Below, piece after piece: positions 26,196-35,369 of a DNA stretch of 63,470 nt. The number at the start of each line of letters is the position of its first letter. Within the stretch, counting starts at the first letter, position 1. Source of the stretch: Collinsella sp. (lineage in GTDB: Bacteria > Actinomycetota > Coriobacteriia > Coriobacteriales > Coriobacteriaceae); NCBI GenBank assembly GCA_019414345.1, contig DXMF01000003.1:1-63470 (forward strand). The letters are read 5' to 3'. The translations under genes were made by a program, and so were the position numbers. The notes under the pieces are model-generated. The model was given only the letters and a program-made list of their open reading frames with translations, was not told the DNA's origin and ran no database searches.

Positions 26196-27239
26196 CTACT
26201 CAAAGTATTGGAATTTGTTGGTCGAGAAGGCAAACGTGACGACGAAGCCTTCGCCGGGCTCGGATGCCGCGGTGACATCGATACCCATCTTGGAGCACAG
26301 ACGCGCCACCAGGTAGAGGCCAATGCCCGTTGCGCGCTTGGTGGTGCGGCCGTTGTCGCCGGTAAAGCCCTTCTCGAACACGCGCGGCAGGTCGGCCGCG
26401 CTCACGCCGCAGCCGTTGTCCGCGACGGTGAGCTCGATGCGTTCGCTCGCCAGGCCCTCGTCCAGCAACGCGCCCGAAAACACGATCTTTGCGCCGTCCT
26501 CGCGCGCATATTTAATGCTGTTCTGAATGAGCTGGCCCAGAATAAACTCGAGCCACTTCTCGTCGGTAAAGACCTCAAAGTCGAGGTTCTCGCACACCGG
26601 GGCCACGTGCGCCGCGATGAGCTCGCGCGCGTTGGCCTTAATCGCGCCCGTCACCAAGGTCTTGAGATCCCAACGGCGAATCAGGTAGTCGCGCTCCACG
26701 ACTTCCGAACGCGCGTAGTACAGCGCCTGGTCGATATAGCGCTCCACGCGAGCCAACTCACGGCCCAGGTCATCCACACGAGACAGGTCGTCTTCGCTGC
26801 CATCCAGGTTTTCCAAAATTAGATGAGCCGCCGCCAGGGGCAGTTTGGCCTCGTGGACCCAGCTCTCGATATAGTCGCGATAGTCATCGGTCTGACGCCG
26901 GCCTTCGGCAACCTCGTCGCAAGCGGCTTTGCCCACCCGGCGCAAGACCTCGTACTCGAGCTCGCCCTCGGCATAGGTCGGGCATTGCACCATCTCCTGC
27001 ACCCATGCGGGGCTCTCGAGCTCCTCGGCCGCGCGCTCCAGCTGACGCAGAAAACGGCGGCGACGCGCGTACTCGACCACGATGCCGAGCATACCAAAGA
27101 TAAAGGACACGCCGACCGCCACGACCACAATAGAAACGGGTGCACCGGCGACCGTCAGCACAAAGCAGCTCAGCAGCACGCCGCACGTCCACACGGCGAC
27201 GGGAAGCAGCGCATCTTTAAAGAATTTGCCAAACGACAT
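26196..27239 (-). CDS. sensor histidine kinase, intramembrane-sensing (BceS-like)
   Basis: 347 residues. Two membrane helices in the first 55 residues with almost no external loop, then a cytoplasmic kinase. The phosphorylated histidine is in WVHEAKLPLAA, in the pattern of BceS-type kinases that sense peptide antibiotics through an ABC partner. The ATPase domain shows QLIQNSIKYA (N box), DNGCGV and TGIGLYL. It follows its response regulator by 9 nt. No BceAB transporter lies next to it, so the signal is unknown. Confidence 0.9.
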   Translation of the reverse strand: MSFGKFFKDALLPVAVWTCGVLLSCFVLTVAGAPVSIVVVAVGVSFIFGMLGIVVEYARRRRFLRQLERAAEELESPAWVQEMVQCPTYAEGELEYEVLRRVGKAACDEVAEGRRQTDDYRDYIESWVHEAKLPLAAAHLILENLDGSEDDLSRVDDLGRELARVERYIDQALYYARSEVVERDYLIRRWDLKTLVTGAIKANARELIAAHVAPVCENLDFEVFTDEKWLEFILGQLIQNSIKYAREDGAKIVFSGALLDEGLASERIELTVADNGCGVSAADLPRVFEKGFTGDNGRTTKRATGIGLYLVARLCSKMGIDVTAASEPGEGFVVTFAFSTNKFQYFE

Positions 27240-27248
27240 AGCCGGCCC

Positions 27249-27920
27249 CTAGACCGAATAGCCTTGGCCGCGATGCGTCGTCAAATACCCCTTGATGCCG
27301 ATTTTTTCGAGCGTGGTGCGCAGGCGGTTGATGTTGACGGTGAGCGTATTGTCGTCCACGAAGGCGTCGGAGTCCCACAGGTCCTGCATGATGGCCGAGC
27401 GCGAAACAATCTTGCCCGCGCGACTCAGAAGCAGTGAGAGGATACGCAGTTCGTTTTTGGTGAGCTCGGTGCTAGTGCCGGTTTGCGTGTTGGTGACCAT
27501 TGAGCGGGCGAGGTCGAGCTCCAGCCCCTTGTGGACAAGTGTACTGCGCTCGCCTGCCGCCGCGGTGCGACGCAGCAGTGCGTTGATGCGCGCCACAAGC
27601 ACGCGCGCGCTGTAGGGCTTGGGAACAAAGTCGTCCGCGCCGAGCGTCATGGCCATGACCTCGTCGATCTCGGTCGTGCGCGACGTGAGAACGATGATGG
27701 GGACCTCGGATTCGCGACGGACCTCATGGCAGATGTGCTGGCCGTCTTTGACGGGAAGCGTGAGGTCGAGCAGCACCAGGTCGGGTGCGGCGGCGAGAAT
27801 ATCGCGCGAGACATGCTCAAACGATTCGCAGGCCTCGATTTCAAACCCAGCGCGGGCAAGGATGTCGACAAGCTCACGACGGATGGGCTCGTCGTCCTCA
27901 ACGATATAGATCAGCGCCAT
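27249..27920 (-). CDS. OmpR-family response regulator
   Basis: 223 residues. Receiver domain residues 1-115 with the acidic pair EDDE, the phosphoacceptor in LVLLDLTLP and KPYSA near 105. A winged-helix output domain follows (LTKNELRILSLLLSRAGKIVSR; end GIKGYLTTHRGQGYSV). First gene of the pair with the BceS-like kinase. It probably controls a peptide-resistance transporter elsewhere. Confidence 0.92.
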   Translation of the reverse strand: MALIYIVEDDEPIRRELVDILARAGFEIEACESFEHVSRDILAAAPDLVLLDLTLPVKDGQHICHEVRRESEVPIIVLTSRTTEIDEVMAMTLGADDFVPKPYSARVLVARINALLRRTAAAGERSTLVHKGLELDLARSMVTNTQTGTSTELTKNELRILSLLLSRAGKIVSRSAIMQDLWDSDAFVDDNTLTVNINRLRTTLEKIGIKGYLTTHRGQGYSV

Positions 27921-28052
27921 GGATTCCGCTCCCCTCTTGGTTGTCTTGCCACCATTATGGCTGCGAAACTGCAGGTGTGCACCGCGCGCGGTGCCAAGGT
28001 GACAGAACTGTTCGCGAACGAAAGCGTTTAGCTTGCCCTTCGCTCGCAGCGG

Positions 28053-28098
28053 TGGCGGGGACCAAAATGATTCTTTAATCCCCGTCCCAGAAAAATCA
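28053..28098. repeat. GTCCC-type intergenic repeat after the 28.1 kb gene
   Basis: GGGGACCAAAATGATT, a short linker, then CCCCGTCCC and AAAATCATTT. The AATGATT/AATCATT parts can pair. It may also act as a weak terminator for the gene ending at 28100. Confidence 0.5.
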
Positions 28099-28099
28099 T

Positions 28100-28807
28100 T
28101 TAGCGGCGGGCACGGAGCTTTTCGTAGCCTTCGGCGAAGAAGGCGACCGTGGCGGCGTCGGCCTCGGCGGCATCTGTCTCGGTCGCGGGGACCACGCCGT
28201 GCTCGTCGCTCACTAGGAACAGCGCGCCCTTAAGCTGCGCGGGAATGTCTACGCGCGTGACCGGGATGCCCTTGGTCTGGGCCAGCTGCTCGATGAGCGT
28301 CGCCGTGCCGCACAGGCACTCGTCCGCCGGCGCCACAAAGGCAAGCTCGCCGTTGTTGACGGCGGCGAGCAGCTCGGGCGCCACGCCGGTTTCGTCGGCC
28401 TCGGAGCGGGCCTCTGCGGAGCGGGCGCGCAGCGCCTTGGCCGACGTATCGGCGAGCGGCTCGTACTCCCCCACCGTCATGGCGGCGTTGCCGTTGACGT
28501 CGATCACCAGCATGAGCACGCCGTCATGTGCGGTGTAATCGCCCTCGGCAAGCGACCACTCAACGTGCTGTTTGGCCCAGCTGAGCATGTTATGGGTAAG
28601 CGGCTCGCCCTGTACCAGGCGCTCGGACAGTGCGCGAATGTGGCGGTTGAGCATGGGCACCTTTTTGTTGGACATGCGCCAACGGCAGACAAGCGCGGGC
28701 TTGTCGAGCGTAAACTTCTCGACCGCCTCCTGATTGGCGCAAAAGTCCTCGTACGCACGCTGATCCTCGGCATTGCCAAACAGCTCGGCATCATCAATCT
28801 GGGGCAT
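28100..28807 (-). CDS. protein of unknown function
   Basis: 235 residues from the ATG at 28807, which has AAAGG 7 nt upstream (an ATG two codons earlier is too close). No signal peptide or membrane helix. It has a pattern of alternating strands (MLVIDVNGNAAMTVGEYEPL), an Ala/Glu-rich central helix and an end rich in Ala and Asp. There is one CLCGTATL segment but no metal motif. I do not recognise the family. It stands alone between the two-component system and purH. Confidence 0.7.
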   Translation of the reverse strand: MPQIDDAELFGNAEDQRAYEDFCANQEAVEKFTLDKPALVCRWRMSNKKVPMLNRHIRALSERLVQGEPLTHNMLSWAKQHVEWSLAEGDYTAHDGVLMLVIDVNGNAAMTVGEYEPLADTSAKALRARSAEARSEADETGVAPELLAAVNNGELAFVAPADECLCGTATLIEQLAQTKGIPVTRVDIPAQLKGALFLVSDEHGVVPATETDAAEADAATVAFFAEGYEKLRARR

Positions 28808-28847
28808 GGTCATACCTTTCGTGTTAGTCATTCCGTCCTCTTATACC

Positions 28848-28883
28848 AAAAAGACGGCCCTCCAAACGGAGCAGCCGTCCTTT
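28848..28883 (-). terminator. terminator of purH
   Basis: On the minus strand GGACGGC and GCCGTC with inner CTCC/GGAG pairs form a stem, and five T residues follow. It lies 30 nt after the purH stop. Confidence 0.75.
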
Positions 28884-28912
28884 GCAGAGATTATTTTGTT
28901 CCGGGGCGAAAC

Positions 28913-30520
28913 TTAGTGCCTAAAGTGGCGGGCGCCGGTAAAGACCATCGCGATGCCATGCTCGTTGCAGGCCTGGACGCTCTCGTCGTCGCGCTTGGAG
29001 CCGCCGGGCTGGATGATGCAGGTCACGCCGTGCACGGCAAGCACGTCGACGTTGTCGCGGAACGGGAAGAACGCGTCGCTTGCACAGGCAAAGCCGCCCT
29101 TCTCCACGCCCTCGCGCTCGCAGAAGTCCTCGGCGCGCTCGCAGGCAAGCAGTGCAGAGTCAACGCGGTTGGGCTGACCCGGGCCCATGCCAATGCCGGC
29201 CTTACCCTTGGAAACCAGGATGGCGTTGGACTTGACGCCCTTGCAGACCTTCCAGGCAAACTCGAGCTCGGCCATCTCAGCGTCGGTGGGCTTACGGTCG
29301 GTGGGGAACGTGAAGGTCGCGGGATCCTCGGTCACGTGGTCGACTTCCTGCACCAGCATGCCGCCGTCGACGGAGCGCAGCTCCACCTGGGCGCCGTGGT
29401 CCACGCCGCCGGTAGCCAGCACACGCAGGTTGGGGCGCTTGGCCATGCGCTCGAGCGCCTCGGCAGTGTAGCTCGGGGCGATGATAACCTCGACGAACTG
29501 CTTGTTCTGATCGGCAAAGTGCTCAACCAGCTCATAGGGAACCTCACGGTTGCAGGCGATGATGCCGCCGAAGGCGCTCTTGGGATCGCAGGCGAAGGCG
29601 CGGTCGTAGGCAGCCGTAATGTCCTCGGCCACGGCAGAGCCACAGGGGTTCTGATGCTTGAGGATCACGCAGGCCGGCTCGTCGAACTCGCGGACCAGGT
29701 TCCAAGCGGCGTCGGCATCCAGATAGTTGTTGTAGCTGAGCGGCTTGCCCTGGATCTGCTCGGAACCCACGAGCGGGAACTGCGAGCTCGCGGTATTCTC
29801 GCAGCCCTCGGCAAAGCGATAGACCGTAGCCTTCTGCTGCGGGTTCTCGCCATAGCGCAGGTCGTCGACCTTCTCCAGCGAGATCTCGAGCTTGGCAGAG
29901 GTGTCCGCCACGTCGCTTGCCTGGGCGGCAAGCCAACGGGAGATAGCCGTGTCGTAGGCGGCGGTGGTCTGGTAGACCTTCACCTGCAGGCGACGACGGG
30001 TGGAAAGCGTGGTGCAGCCACCGGTCTCGCGCATCTCGGCCAGGACGGCATCGTAGTCGGCCGGGTCGGAGATGACGGTAACGCTCGCGGCGTTCTTGGC
30101 GGCAGAGCGCAGCATGGAGGGGCCACCGATGTCGATGTGCTCGATGGCGTCCGCGAAGGTGACCTCGGGGTTGGCGACGGTCTTCTCGAACTCGTACAGG
30201 TTGACGACGACCAGGTCGATCAGCTTAATGCCGTGCTGAGCAGCCTCCTGCATGTGCTGCTCGGAATCGCGGCGGGCCAGCAGCGCGCCGTGAACCTTGG
30301 GGTGCAGGGTCTTAACGCGGCCGTCCATCATCTCGGGATAGCCCGTGAACTCCTCGATGGGGGTTACGGGGACGCCCGCGTCCTCGATGGCACGAGCCGT
30401 GCCGCCCGTAGAGATGATCTCGACGCCAAAGTCATCGACCAGCGTCCGTGCGAAATCGACGACACCCGTTTTATCGGTAACCGAGATCAACGCGCGTGCG
30501 ATCTTCACATCAGATCCCAT
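28913..30520 (-). CDS. purH: bifunctional AICAR formyltransferase/IMP cyclohydrolase
   Basis: 535 residues. It carries out the last two steps of purine synthesis, AICAR to FAICAR to IMP. The N-terminal IMP cyclohydrolase domain shows VTDKTGVVDFA, STGGTARAI and the DGRVKTLHPK motif. The C-terminal transformylase domain includes LKHQNPCGSAV, with the catalytic Lys-His, and the GMGPGQPNRVDS and FPFRDNVD signatures. GGAGG lies 6 nt before the ATG. The end KVFTGARHFRH type is conserved. Confidence 0.96.
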   Translation of the reverse strand: MGSDVKIARALISVTDKTGVVDFARTLVDDFGVEIISTGGTARAIEDAGVPVTPIEEFTGYPEMMDGRVKTLHPKVHGALLARRDSEQHMQEAAQHGIKLIDLVVVNLYEFEKTVANPEVTFADAIEHIDIGGPSMLRSAAKNAASVTVISDPADYDAVLAEMRETGGCTTLSTRRRLQVKVYQTTAAYDTAISRWLAAQASDVADTSAKLEISLEKVDDLRYGENPQQKATVYRFAEGCENTASSQFPLVGSEQIQGKPLSYNNYLDADAAWNLVREFDEPACVILKHQNPCGSAVAEDITAAYDRAFACDPKSAFGGIIACNREVPYELVEHFADQNKQFVEVIIAPSYTAEALERMAKRPNLRVLATGGVDHGAQVELRSVDGGMLVQEVDHVTEDPATFTFPTDRKPTDAEMAELEFAWKVCKGVKSNAILVSKGKAGIGMGPGQPNRVDSALLACERAEDFCEREGVEKGGFACASDAFFPFRDNVDVLAVHGVTCIIQPGGSKRDDESVQACNEHGIAMVFTGARHFRH

Positions 30521-30599
30521 GCAGTCCTCCTGTCTGGTACGCCGCCGTGCTCTGTGAGTCGGTGATACGTCGATCTGCAGCGCTCGCGCAGCGGCATTG

Positions 30600-30627
30600 A
30601 AAATACTGATTCAATGTAGCGCATCAA
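30600..30627 (-). promoter_or_regulatory. possible purH promoter
   Basis: TTGATG and TATTTT on the minus strand, 16 nt apart, about 80 nt upstream of the purH start. The match is modest. Confidence 0.3.
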
Positions 30628-30797
30628 GCGCATCGATGCACCCCGCAACGGGCGCATGTGCAGAAAAAGTTTGCGAGCAGAGGGGATGGGCACGGCACTG
30701 GGCACGGTGAGTTCATGGAACACAGGGGCACCATAATTAGATGCCAATGGCGTGGTAGAACTGTGCTCGATATGCATCCGCAAAAGAAAGAGGCACC

Positions 30798-31439
30798 ATG
30801 GTCTCGCGGGTTCTCTACCGACCGTTTGATACCGAAGACTTCGACGCCATCGCGCTGATTCTGCAGCAGCTTTGGCATAACAATTCGGATAACGATGAGT
30901 ACAACCGCCTTGAGGCCGCGTGCGACCTCGCCTATTGCCTTTCTTCATCGACGTTTTCGCAGGTTGCCGTAATCGACGGTCAGGCGCGTGGCATTTCGCT
31001 CGCGCGTGCGGGACAGAGCTCCGGCGCCACCGTTAAGGAACATTGGATGGATACCGAACGCGCGCTGCTATCGCAGATGCGTGAGCTGGAGCCTGATGCC
31101 TGCGCCGAGTATCTCTCGTTTGTGCGTGCAACCATCCGAACCAACAACCGCCTGCTCGAGAGCAGCCCGTTGCCGCACGACAACGAAGTCACGCTGCTCG
31201 CCGTCGATCCCGATGTCCATGGCCTGGGCGTTGGCTCGGTTTTGCTCGATGCCGCGGTCTCGTACCTGTCCTCGCGCGGGGCGACCAGCGCACACCTGTA
31301 CACCGATTCCAACTGCTCGTGGAAGTTCTACGAGCTGCACGGCTTTAAGCGCACGGCCACGCACCGCGCCAACCGCGAAGAGCGTCGTCACGACATGCCG
31401 CGCGAAAGCTTTCTCTACGAACTCGACCTAACAGCCTAA
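30798..31439 (+). CDS. GNAT-family N-acetyltransferase
   Basis: 213 residues. The acetyl-CoA-binding core is visible as VTLLAVDPDVHGLGVGSVLLDAAVSYL, which includes the R/Q-x-x-G-x-G/A-type loop (here HGLGVGS), followed by LYTDSNCSWKFYELHGF. The N-terminal 90 residues are helical. The acceptor substrate is unknown. AGAGG lies 4 nt before the ATG. Monocistronic. Confidence 0.85.
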   Translation: MVSRVLYRPFDTEDFDAIALILQQLWHNNSDNDEYNRLEAACDLAYCLSSSTFSQVAVIDGQARGISLARAGQSSGATVKEHWMDTERALLSQMRELEPDACAEYLSFVRATIRTNNRLLESSPLPHDNEVTLLAVDPDVHGLGVGSVLLDAAVSYLSSRGATSAHLYTDSNCSWKFYELHGFKRTATHRANREERRHDMPRESFLYELDLTA

Positions 31440-31455
31440 ACCCGGCATCCATACC

Positions 31456-31526
31456 TAGTCATTTAAGAACGTCCCCAACGACTGATCCCCAACGACTGGT
31501 CATTTAAGTCTGTCCCCAATGAGTGG
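31456..31526. repeat. tandem GTCATTTAAG/GTCCCC repeats
   Basis: GTCATTTAAGAACGTCCCC at 31458, then a CCCCAACGACTG unit, then GTCATTTAAGTCTGTCCCC at 31499. The first copy equals the element at 7491. These are two and a half degenerate units in tandem, downstream of the acetyltransferase gene. Confidence 0.6.
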
Positions 31527-31553
31527 CCTAGGGGGTTTGTAGATAGCCGTGGT

Positions 31554-31773
31554 CAAAATACATCAAATATGAGTACTGTTACCTTTTTAGTAGCAGCGAT
31601 TTGGGGCATTTTTGATGCTTGTAGGCATGACGACCAGCTGCACGAGCTGACGTAGCTCCCCAAATGTTCAATAAAATGGGCTCCTAACGAGAAGTACTCT
31701 CATTAGGAGCCCATTATTATGTGCAAACATATGTGACCAACGCAGCAACAGTACTCATATTTGGCATATTTTG
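31554..31773. repeat. 220-bp MITE-like inverted-repeat element
   Basis: Termini 31554-31580 and 31747-31773 are inverted 27-mers with about three mismatches; the inner 17 bases (CAAATATGAGTACTGTT) match exactly. It contains no open frame, but it does hold the terminator hairpin 31676-31714. It fills most of the 452-bp gap between the acetyltransferase and DUF2207 genes. Confidence 0.7.
31676..31714. terminator. bidirectional terminator hairpin inside the inverted-repeat element
   Basis: ATGGGCTCCTAA and TTAGGAGCCCAT are a perfect 12-bp stem with a 15-nt loop, flanked by AATAAA and TTATTAT. It is placed to end both converging genes. Confidence 0.65.
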
Positions 31774-31891
31774 TCCACTGCCCTTTGCGCGAAGGTCCGC
31801 AGCGGAAAGTCTGGCCCGTTTCGATGCACAAAAATGGGATGAATCTTCCCTGGCAACCGCCCAGAAAGATCCACCCCAAAGCAAGCGCTCG

Positions 31892-33838
31892 CTAGAACGT
31901 TCCGCCGCCGCCTCCGCCGGCGCCGCCACCACCGCCGCCAGAGAAGCCGCCGCCGCTGCCGCCGCTCGAGCTATCGGAGCTCGAAGCCAGCTCGCGAATG
32001 GTCTCGTGGTACACATCGTTGAACGAATCGAGCGGGGACTCGTTGCCGTAGTGATGGTAATACCACCAGTAGCAGGGGTAGTTGTCGTAGAAATCGTCAC
32101 TGTTGCGCAGGTCCGCAGGCACAGCTTCGGCCAGCTGTCGCAGCACTTCTTTCGAAACGCCCAGGGCAACGCCCATCACCAGCAGCTTGTTCCACAAGAT
32201 CAGGTCGCTGGGAACGGCCTCCTTCAGACGCGTAAAGTCCTCGAGCCAATGCTTGAGCGCCTTGCAGCGAGCCGCCACCTCGGCGCCCTCCGGCGTGTAG
32301 CGACGGAAGGTGCAGCTCAGGACAAAGCCAACGATCGTGACGGGGATCGAGATCATAGCGGCGCCGACATTGGCATCCGCAAAGTCGGTATAGATCAGAG
32401 AGCCCAGAATGCCAAAGACGATGATGATGCCGAGAACCAAGCCGGCAACCAGGGCGATGGTGCCGTCCGAGGCGATAAGCTCGCGCGCCTCCAGCTTGCC
32501 CTTAACCGTGCTCTGATAGTCCTCGAGCTTGTCGCCAACAGATGCAGTACGCTCGCTGGCATACTCCTCCAGCTCGCTAAACGTGCGCGAACGGACGCCG
32601 TCTTTATCGGGCTTAACGCCAGCGAAGAAGACCTTGAGCACATCGCGGTCGATGCCGTCCTTCTTGGCAGCCTTCCAGGCCTCGTCGGTCACTGTGATGC
32701 GATACGTCTGCTCCTCTTTTTCGCGACGGAGCAGACCCTTCTTCTTGGTCTCGGTCGCTTCTTCCAGCTTGATCACGCGGTCGTCGGTGAGCTTCATAAG
32801 CGTGGCGATATATGCCTGATCGGGCACGTCGTTCCAGCTCATGAGAGCTGCAAGCACCGCGGGATGGTCGGCCGAGGGCACATCGCGGAAGTACTCGTCC
32901 TGGAAGAGCGGCTTGGGCTTGGGCCTGCGCAGCTTAAGCATCACGATCACACCGGTATAGGCAACCGCCACGACAACACACACCACGGCAATCGCGCCGG
33001 CAACCGCACGCGCGTGCTCACGGCGAGCGTTGGCCTCGTCGGCCCATTCCTTCTCTTCGCTCAGAATCGTCGACATGCGCTTTTCGCCCGAGACGGCAAG
33101 CTGCGGCACCCAGTCGCTGGGGAAGGCGATGCGTGCCTCGGCGAATTCGCCCTCATGCACGCAGGGAATGGTATAGGTGACCATGGGCTCGTCCGCATCG
33201 AGCGACACGTCGCCCGTCAGCGGGCCGTGGCCCCATGCGCGGAAGTTATCGCCCTTGACGGCAGCCGTCCCGGCAGCGGCATTTGCGAAGTACACTTCCA
33301 TCTCGACGTCATCGGAATCCGCCGACCAGCCGTCGCCGACGAATTTCCAGTAGAGCTCGGCGGTATCGGCCCAGTTCATAACCGCACCGGTCATGGAATA
33401 ACTCACGTAGTAGATTGCGCTGTCGCCGCTCTCGTGAGGGCTGAACACCTTAATCTTTACGCCGTCGTCGGACTGCTCCACCGTGTAAACGCCGTCGTCG
33501 CCTTTGTTTGCGCTGTCGACCTTGTTAAACGCAGTGTCGTCTTCCTCGACGCTCAGCACATTGACGACCACCGAGCCGCCTTGCTGGTTAGAGCCTGTAT
33601 TGATATCCCAATACACGCCGTTGATGTCGTCGTCGAAATCGAACTGGCGTCCCTCGACAACGGTCAGCGAACCATCGGCCTCAACCGTGGCGCCGATGTA
33701 GGTTTGGCTCATGGAGTAGCCGTCGGCGTGCGCGACGGCAGGCAGCAGCAACAACGCAAGCGCGACGAGTGCGCAGACGGAAGCGAACCGCGCAAACAGG
33801 CGGCGCTGCCGACAGGGCTGGGCAACGGGAGCGTTCAT
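31892..33838 (-). CDS. DUF2207-family membrane protein
   Basis: 648 residues from the ATG at 33838 (AAAGGA 7 nt upstream). A signal peptide covers about residues 1-38 (basic start, then a Leu/Ala-rich helix ending AVAHADG). An extracellular beta-rich domain of about 230 residues follows, then one membrane helix, a cytoplasmic region, two more helices (AGLVLGIIIVFGILGSLIY and an adjoining one) and a tail ending in Gly runs and TF, typical of DUF2207. The function is not known. Single gene. Confidence 0.88.
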   Translation of the reverse strand: MNAPVAQPCRQRRLFARFASVCALVALALLLLPAVAHADGYSMSQTYIGATVEADGSLTVVEGRQFDFDDDINGVYWDINTGSNQQGGSVVVNVLSVEEDDTAFNKVDSANKGDDGVYTVEQSDDGVKIKVFSPHESGDSAIYYVSYSMTGAVMNWADTAELYWKFVGDGWSADSDDVEMEVYFANAAAGTAAVKGDNFRAWGHGPLTGDVSLDADEPMVTYTIPCVHEGEFAEARIAFPSDWVPQLAVSGEKRMSTILSEEKEWADEANARREHARAVAGAIAVVCVVVAVAYTGVIVMLKLRRPKPKPLFQDEYFRDVPSADHPAVLAALMSWNDVPDQAYIATLMKLTDDRVIKLEEATETKKKGLLRREKEEQTYRITVTDEAWKAAKKDGIDRDVLKVFFAGVKPDKDGVRSRTFSELEEYASERTASVGDKLEDYQSTVKGKLEARELIASDGTIALVAGLVLGIIIVFGILGSLIYTDFADANVGAAMISIPVTIVGFVLSCTFRRYTPEGAEVAARCKALKHWLEDFTRLKEAVPSDLILWNKLLVMGVALGVSKEVLRQLAEAVPADLRNSDDFYDNYPCYWWYYHHYGNESPLDSFNDVYHETIRELASSSDSSSGGSGGGFSGGGGGGAGGGGGGTF

Positions 33839-33957
33839 AGGCACATCCTTTGTCTGTGATACCAGTAGCGTCATTGTCCCACGTTTGCGGGTTCATGTGA
33901 CGAACATCTAGGTCAGCGGAGCGTCAAAACGGGACAAAAGTCACGCCCGCCGCCGGC

Positions 33958-34005
33958 ACCTGGGGACGTTCCTTATCTGCCGGCAATCTGGGACACTCCT
34001 TGGCA
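33958..34005. repeat. GGGGACGTTCC / GGGACACTCC intergenic repeat
   Basis: CCTGGGGACGTTCCTTATC, then CTGGGACACTCCTT 20 nt on. This is a reverse-oriented GTCCC-family pair in the 509-bp gap between the DUF2207 and gluQ genes. The rest of that gap holds no gene I can support. Confidence 0.55.
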
Positions 34006-34174
34006 TAGCCCGCTCCGGCAATAGATACTACTTCATAGCTCCATCACAGGTGTAGCGGCTTTGTGTGGGCGCGGCATGCGCTGATTGAGCCGCCAGTTGA
34101 GGGGCATAAAGCAGTTGAGCGAAAACGGTTTGCCCCTTTGCCGTCCGCTCGAGGATCATGTCCCCCTTTTCCGC

Positions 34175-34212
34175 GGAAACCCCGGCAGTTGCGAAGAGCT
34201 GCCGGGGTTTCC
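34175..34212. terminator. strong hairpin, possible terminator
   Basis: GGAAACCCCGGCAG and CTGCCGGGGTTTCC form a perfect 14-bp stem with a 10-nt loop, followed by GTCGTTTG. No gene clearly ends here on either strand, so it may insulate gluQ or belong to a short unannotated RNA. Confidence 0.6.
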
Positions 34213-34334
34213 GTCGTTTGAGGGCTAGATTGATTGACGACGATTAAGGTGCCGAGCCGGTGGTCCGGCACGCGCAACGCGCGGCCTCAGCAACTTGCAG
34301 GCCACGGCAGCGTCTCCCCCACCGCGCCCCGCGC

Positions 34335-34348
34335 TATACTCGTCCGCA
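34335..34348 (+). promoter_or_regulatory. -10 box placed for a leaderless gluQ transcript
   Basis: TATACT ends 7 nt before the ATG at 34348, and no Shine-Dalgarno sequence precedes the start. Transcription would begin at or next to the A of the start codon. No clear -35 box is present at 16-18 nt. Confidence 0.45.
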
Positions 34349-35352
34349 TGGACATCAACGCACGCAACATAGCAACACCCGCCGTCGACGCGCCAACGCC
34401 GCCGGCCGCCCCCACCCCCGTCGTGGGCCGTTTTGCCCCGTCGCCCTCGGGCCGCATGCACCTGGGCAACGTGTTCAGCTGCCTGTGCTCGTGGCTTTCG
34501 GCCCGTAGCCAGGGCGGCAGCATCGTACTGCGCATCGAGGACCTGGACGATCGCTGCAAGCGCCCGGAACTTGCCGCCCAATTGATTGACGACCTAGCCT
34601 GGCTGGGGCTTGAGTGGGACGAAGGTCCCTACTACCAGCACGATCGCCTGGACTTGTACGAGGACGCCCTGCACCAGTTGCAAGACGCCGGTCTCACCTA
34701 TCCCTGCTTTTGCACGCGTGCCGAGCTCCACGCCGCGAGCGCGCCGCATGCCAGCGACGGCGCGCCCATCTACCGCGGTGCCTGCCGAAACCTTTCTGCC
34801 GAAGAGGTCGCCCGCCGCAGTGAGCTGCGCGCCCCGGCCACGCGCCTGCGCGTGCCCGCCGTCGACGACCTCGCAGACGATGTGATCGAATTCGTGGACC
34901 GCACGTATGGTGCCCAATGCGAGGCGCTCGCCACCGAGTGCGGCGACTTTTTGGTGCGCCGCAGCGACGGCGTGTTTGCCTATCAGCTGGCCGTGGTGGT
35001 CGATGACGCCGCCATGGGTATTACCGAGATCGTACGCGGATGCGACCTGCTTGGCTCCACGCCGCGCCAGATCTATCTGCAGCATCTGCTGGAACTGCCC
35101 ACACCACACTACGCGCACATTCCGCTGCTCATGTCACCGGACGGCCGCCGCCTTTCCAAGCGCGATCGCGATCTGGACCTGGGCGAGCTCCGCGCCCGCT
35201 TTGGCACACCCGAGGCACTGCTGGGCTGGCTCGCCGGGCAAGCGGGCATCGCGCCGGACACCATGCCGCGCTCTGCCGAGCAACTGATCGAGCACTTTAG
35301 CTGGGGTGTTATCCGCGCACACCGGGAAAACATCACCATAACGGTCGAGTAG
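34348..35352 (+). CDS. gluQ: glutamyl-Q tRNA(Asp) synthetase (GluRS paralogue)
   Basis: 334 residues. GluQ attaches glutamate to queuosine at position 34 of tRNA(Asp). The catalytic core of GluRS is present: SPSGRMHLGN (HIGH motif), RIEDLDDRC, the zinc site with CFC and YRGAC, and RRLSKRD (KMSKS motif). The anticodon-binding C-terminal domain of true GluRS is missing, which marks the short GluQ type. A Pro/Ala-rich lead of about 25 residues precedes the core. The start lacks a ribosome site. Confidence 0.88.
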   Translation: MDINARNIATPAVDAPTPPAAPTPVVGRFAPSPSGRMHLGNVFSCLCSWLSARSQGGSIVLRIEDLDDRCKRPELAAQLIDDLAWLGLEWDEGPYYQHDRLDLYEDALHQLQDAGLTYPCFCTRAELHAASAPHASDGAPIYRGACRNLSAEEVARRSELRAPATRLRVPAVDDLADDVIEFVDRTYGAQCEALATECGDFLVRRSDGVFAYQLAVVVDDAAMGITEIVRGCDLLGSTPRQIYLQHLLELPTPHYAHIPLLMSPDGRRLSKRDRDLDLGELRARFGTPEALLGWLAGQAGIAPDTMPRSAEQLIEHFSWGVIRAHRENITITVE

Positions 35353-35369
35353 CCAAATACGCCCCGCCC

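Noticed and set aside
26196..27920. Complete Bce-type peptide-resistance module
   Set aside because: The kinase resembles BceS, but no ABC transporter genes lie on either side, so only a two-component system is called.
34044..34277. 77-codon minus-strand frame in the gap before gluQ
   Set aside because: No ribosome site, crosses a strong hairpin, and low-complexity product.
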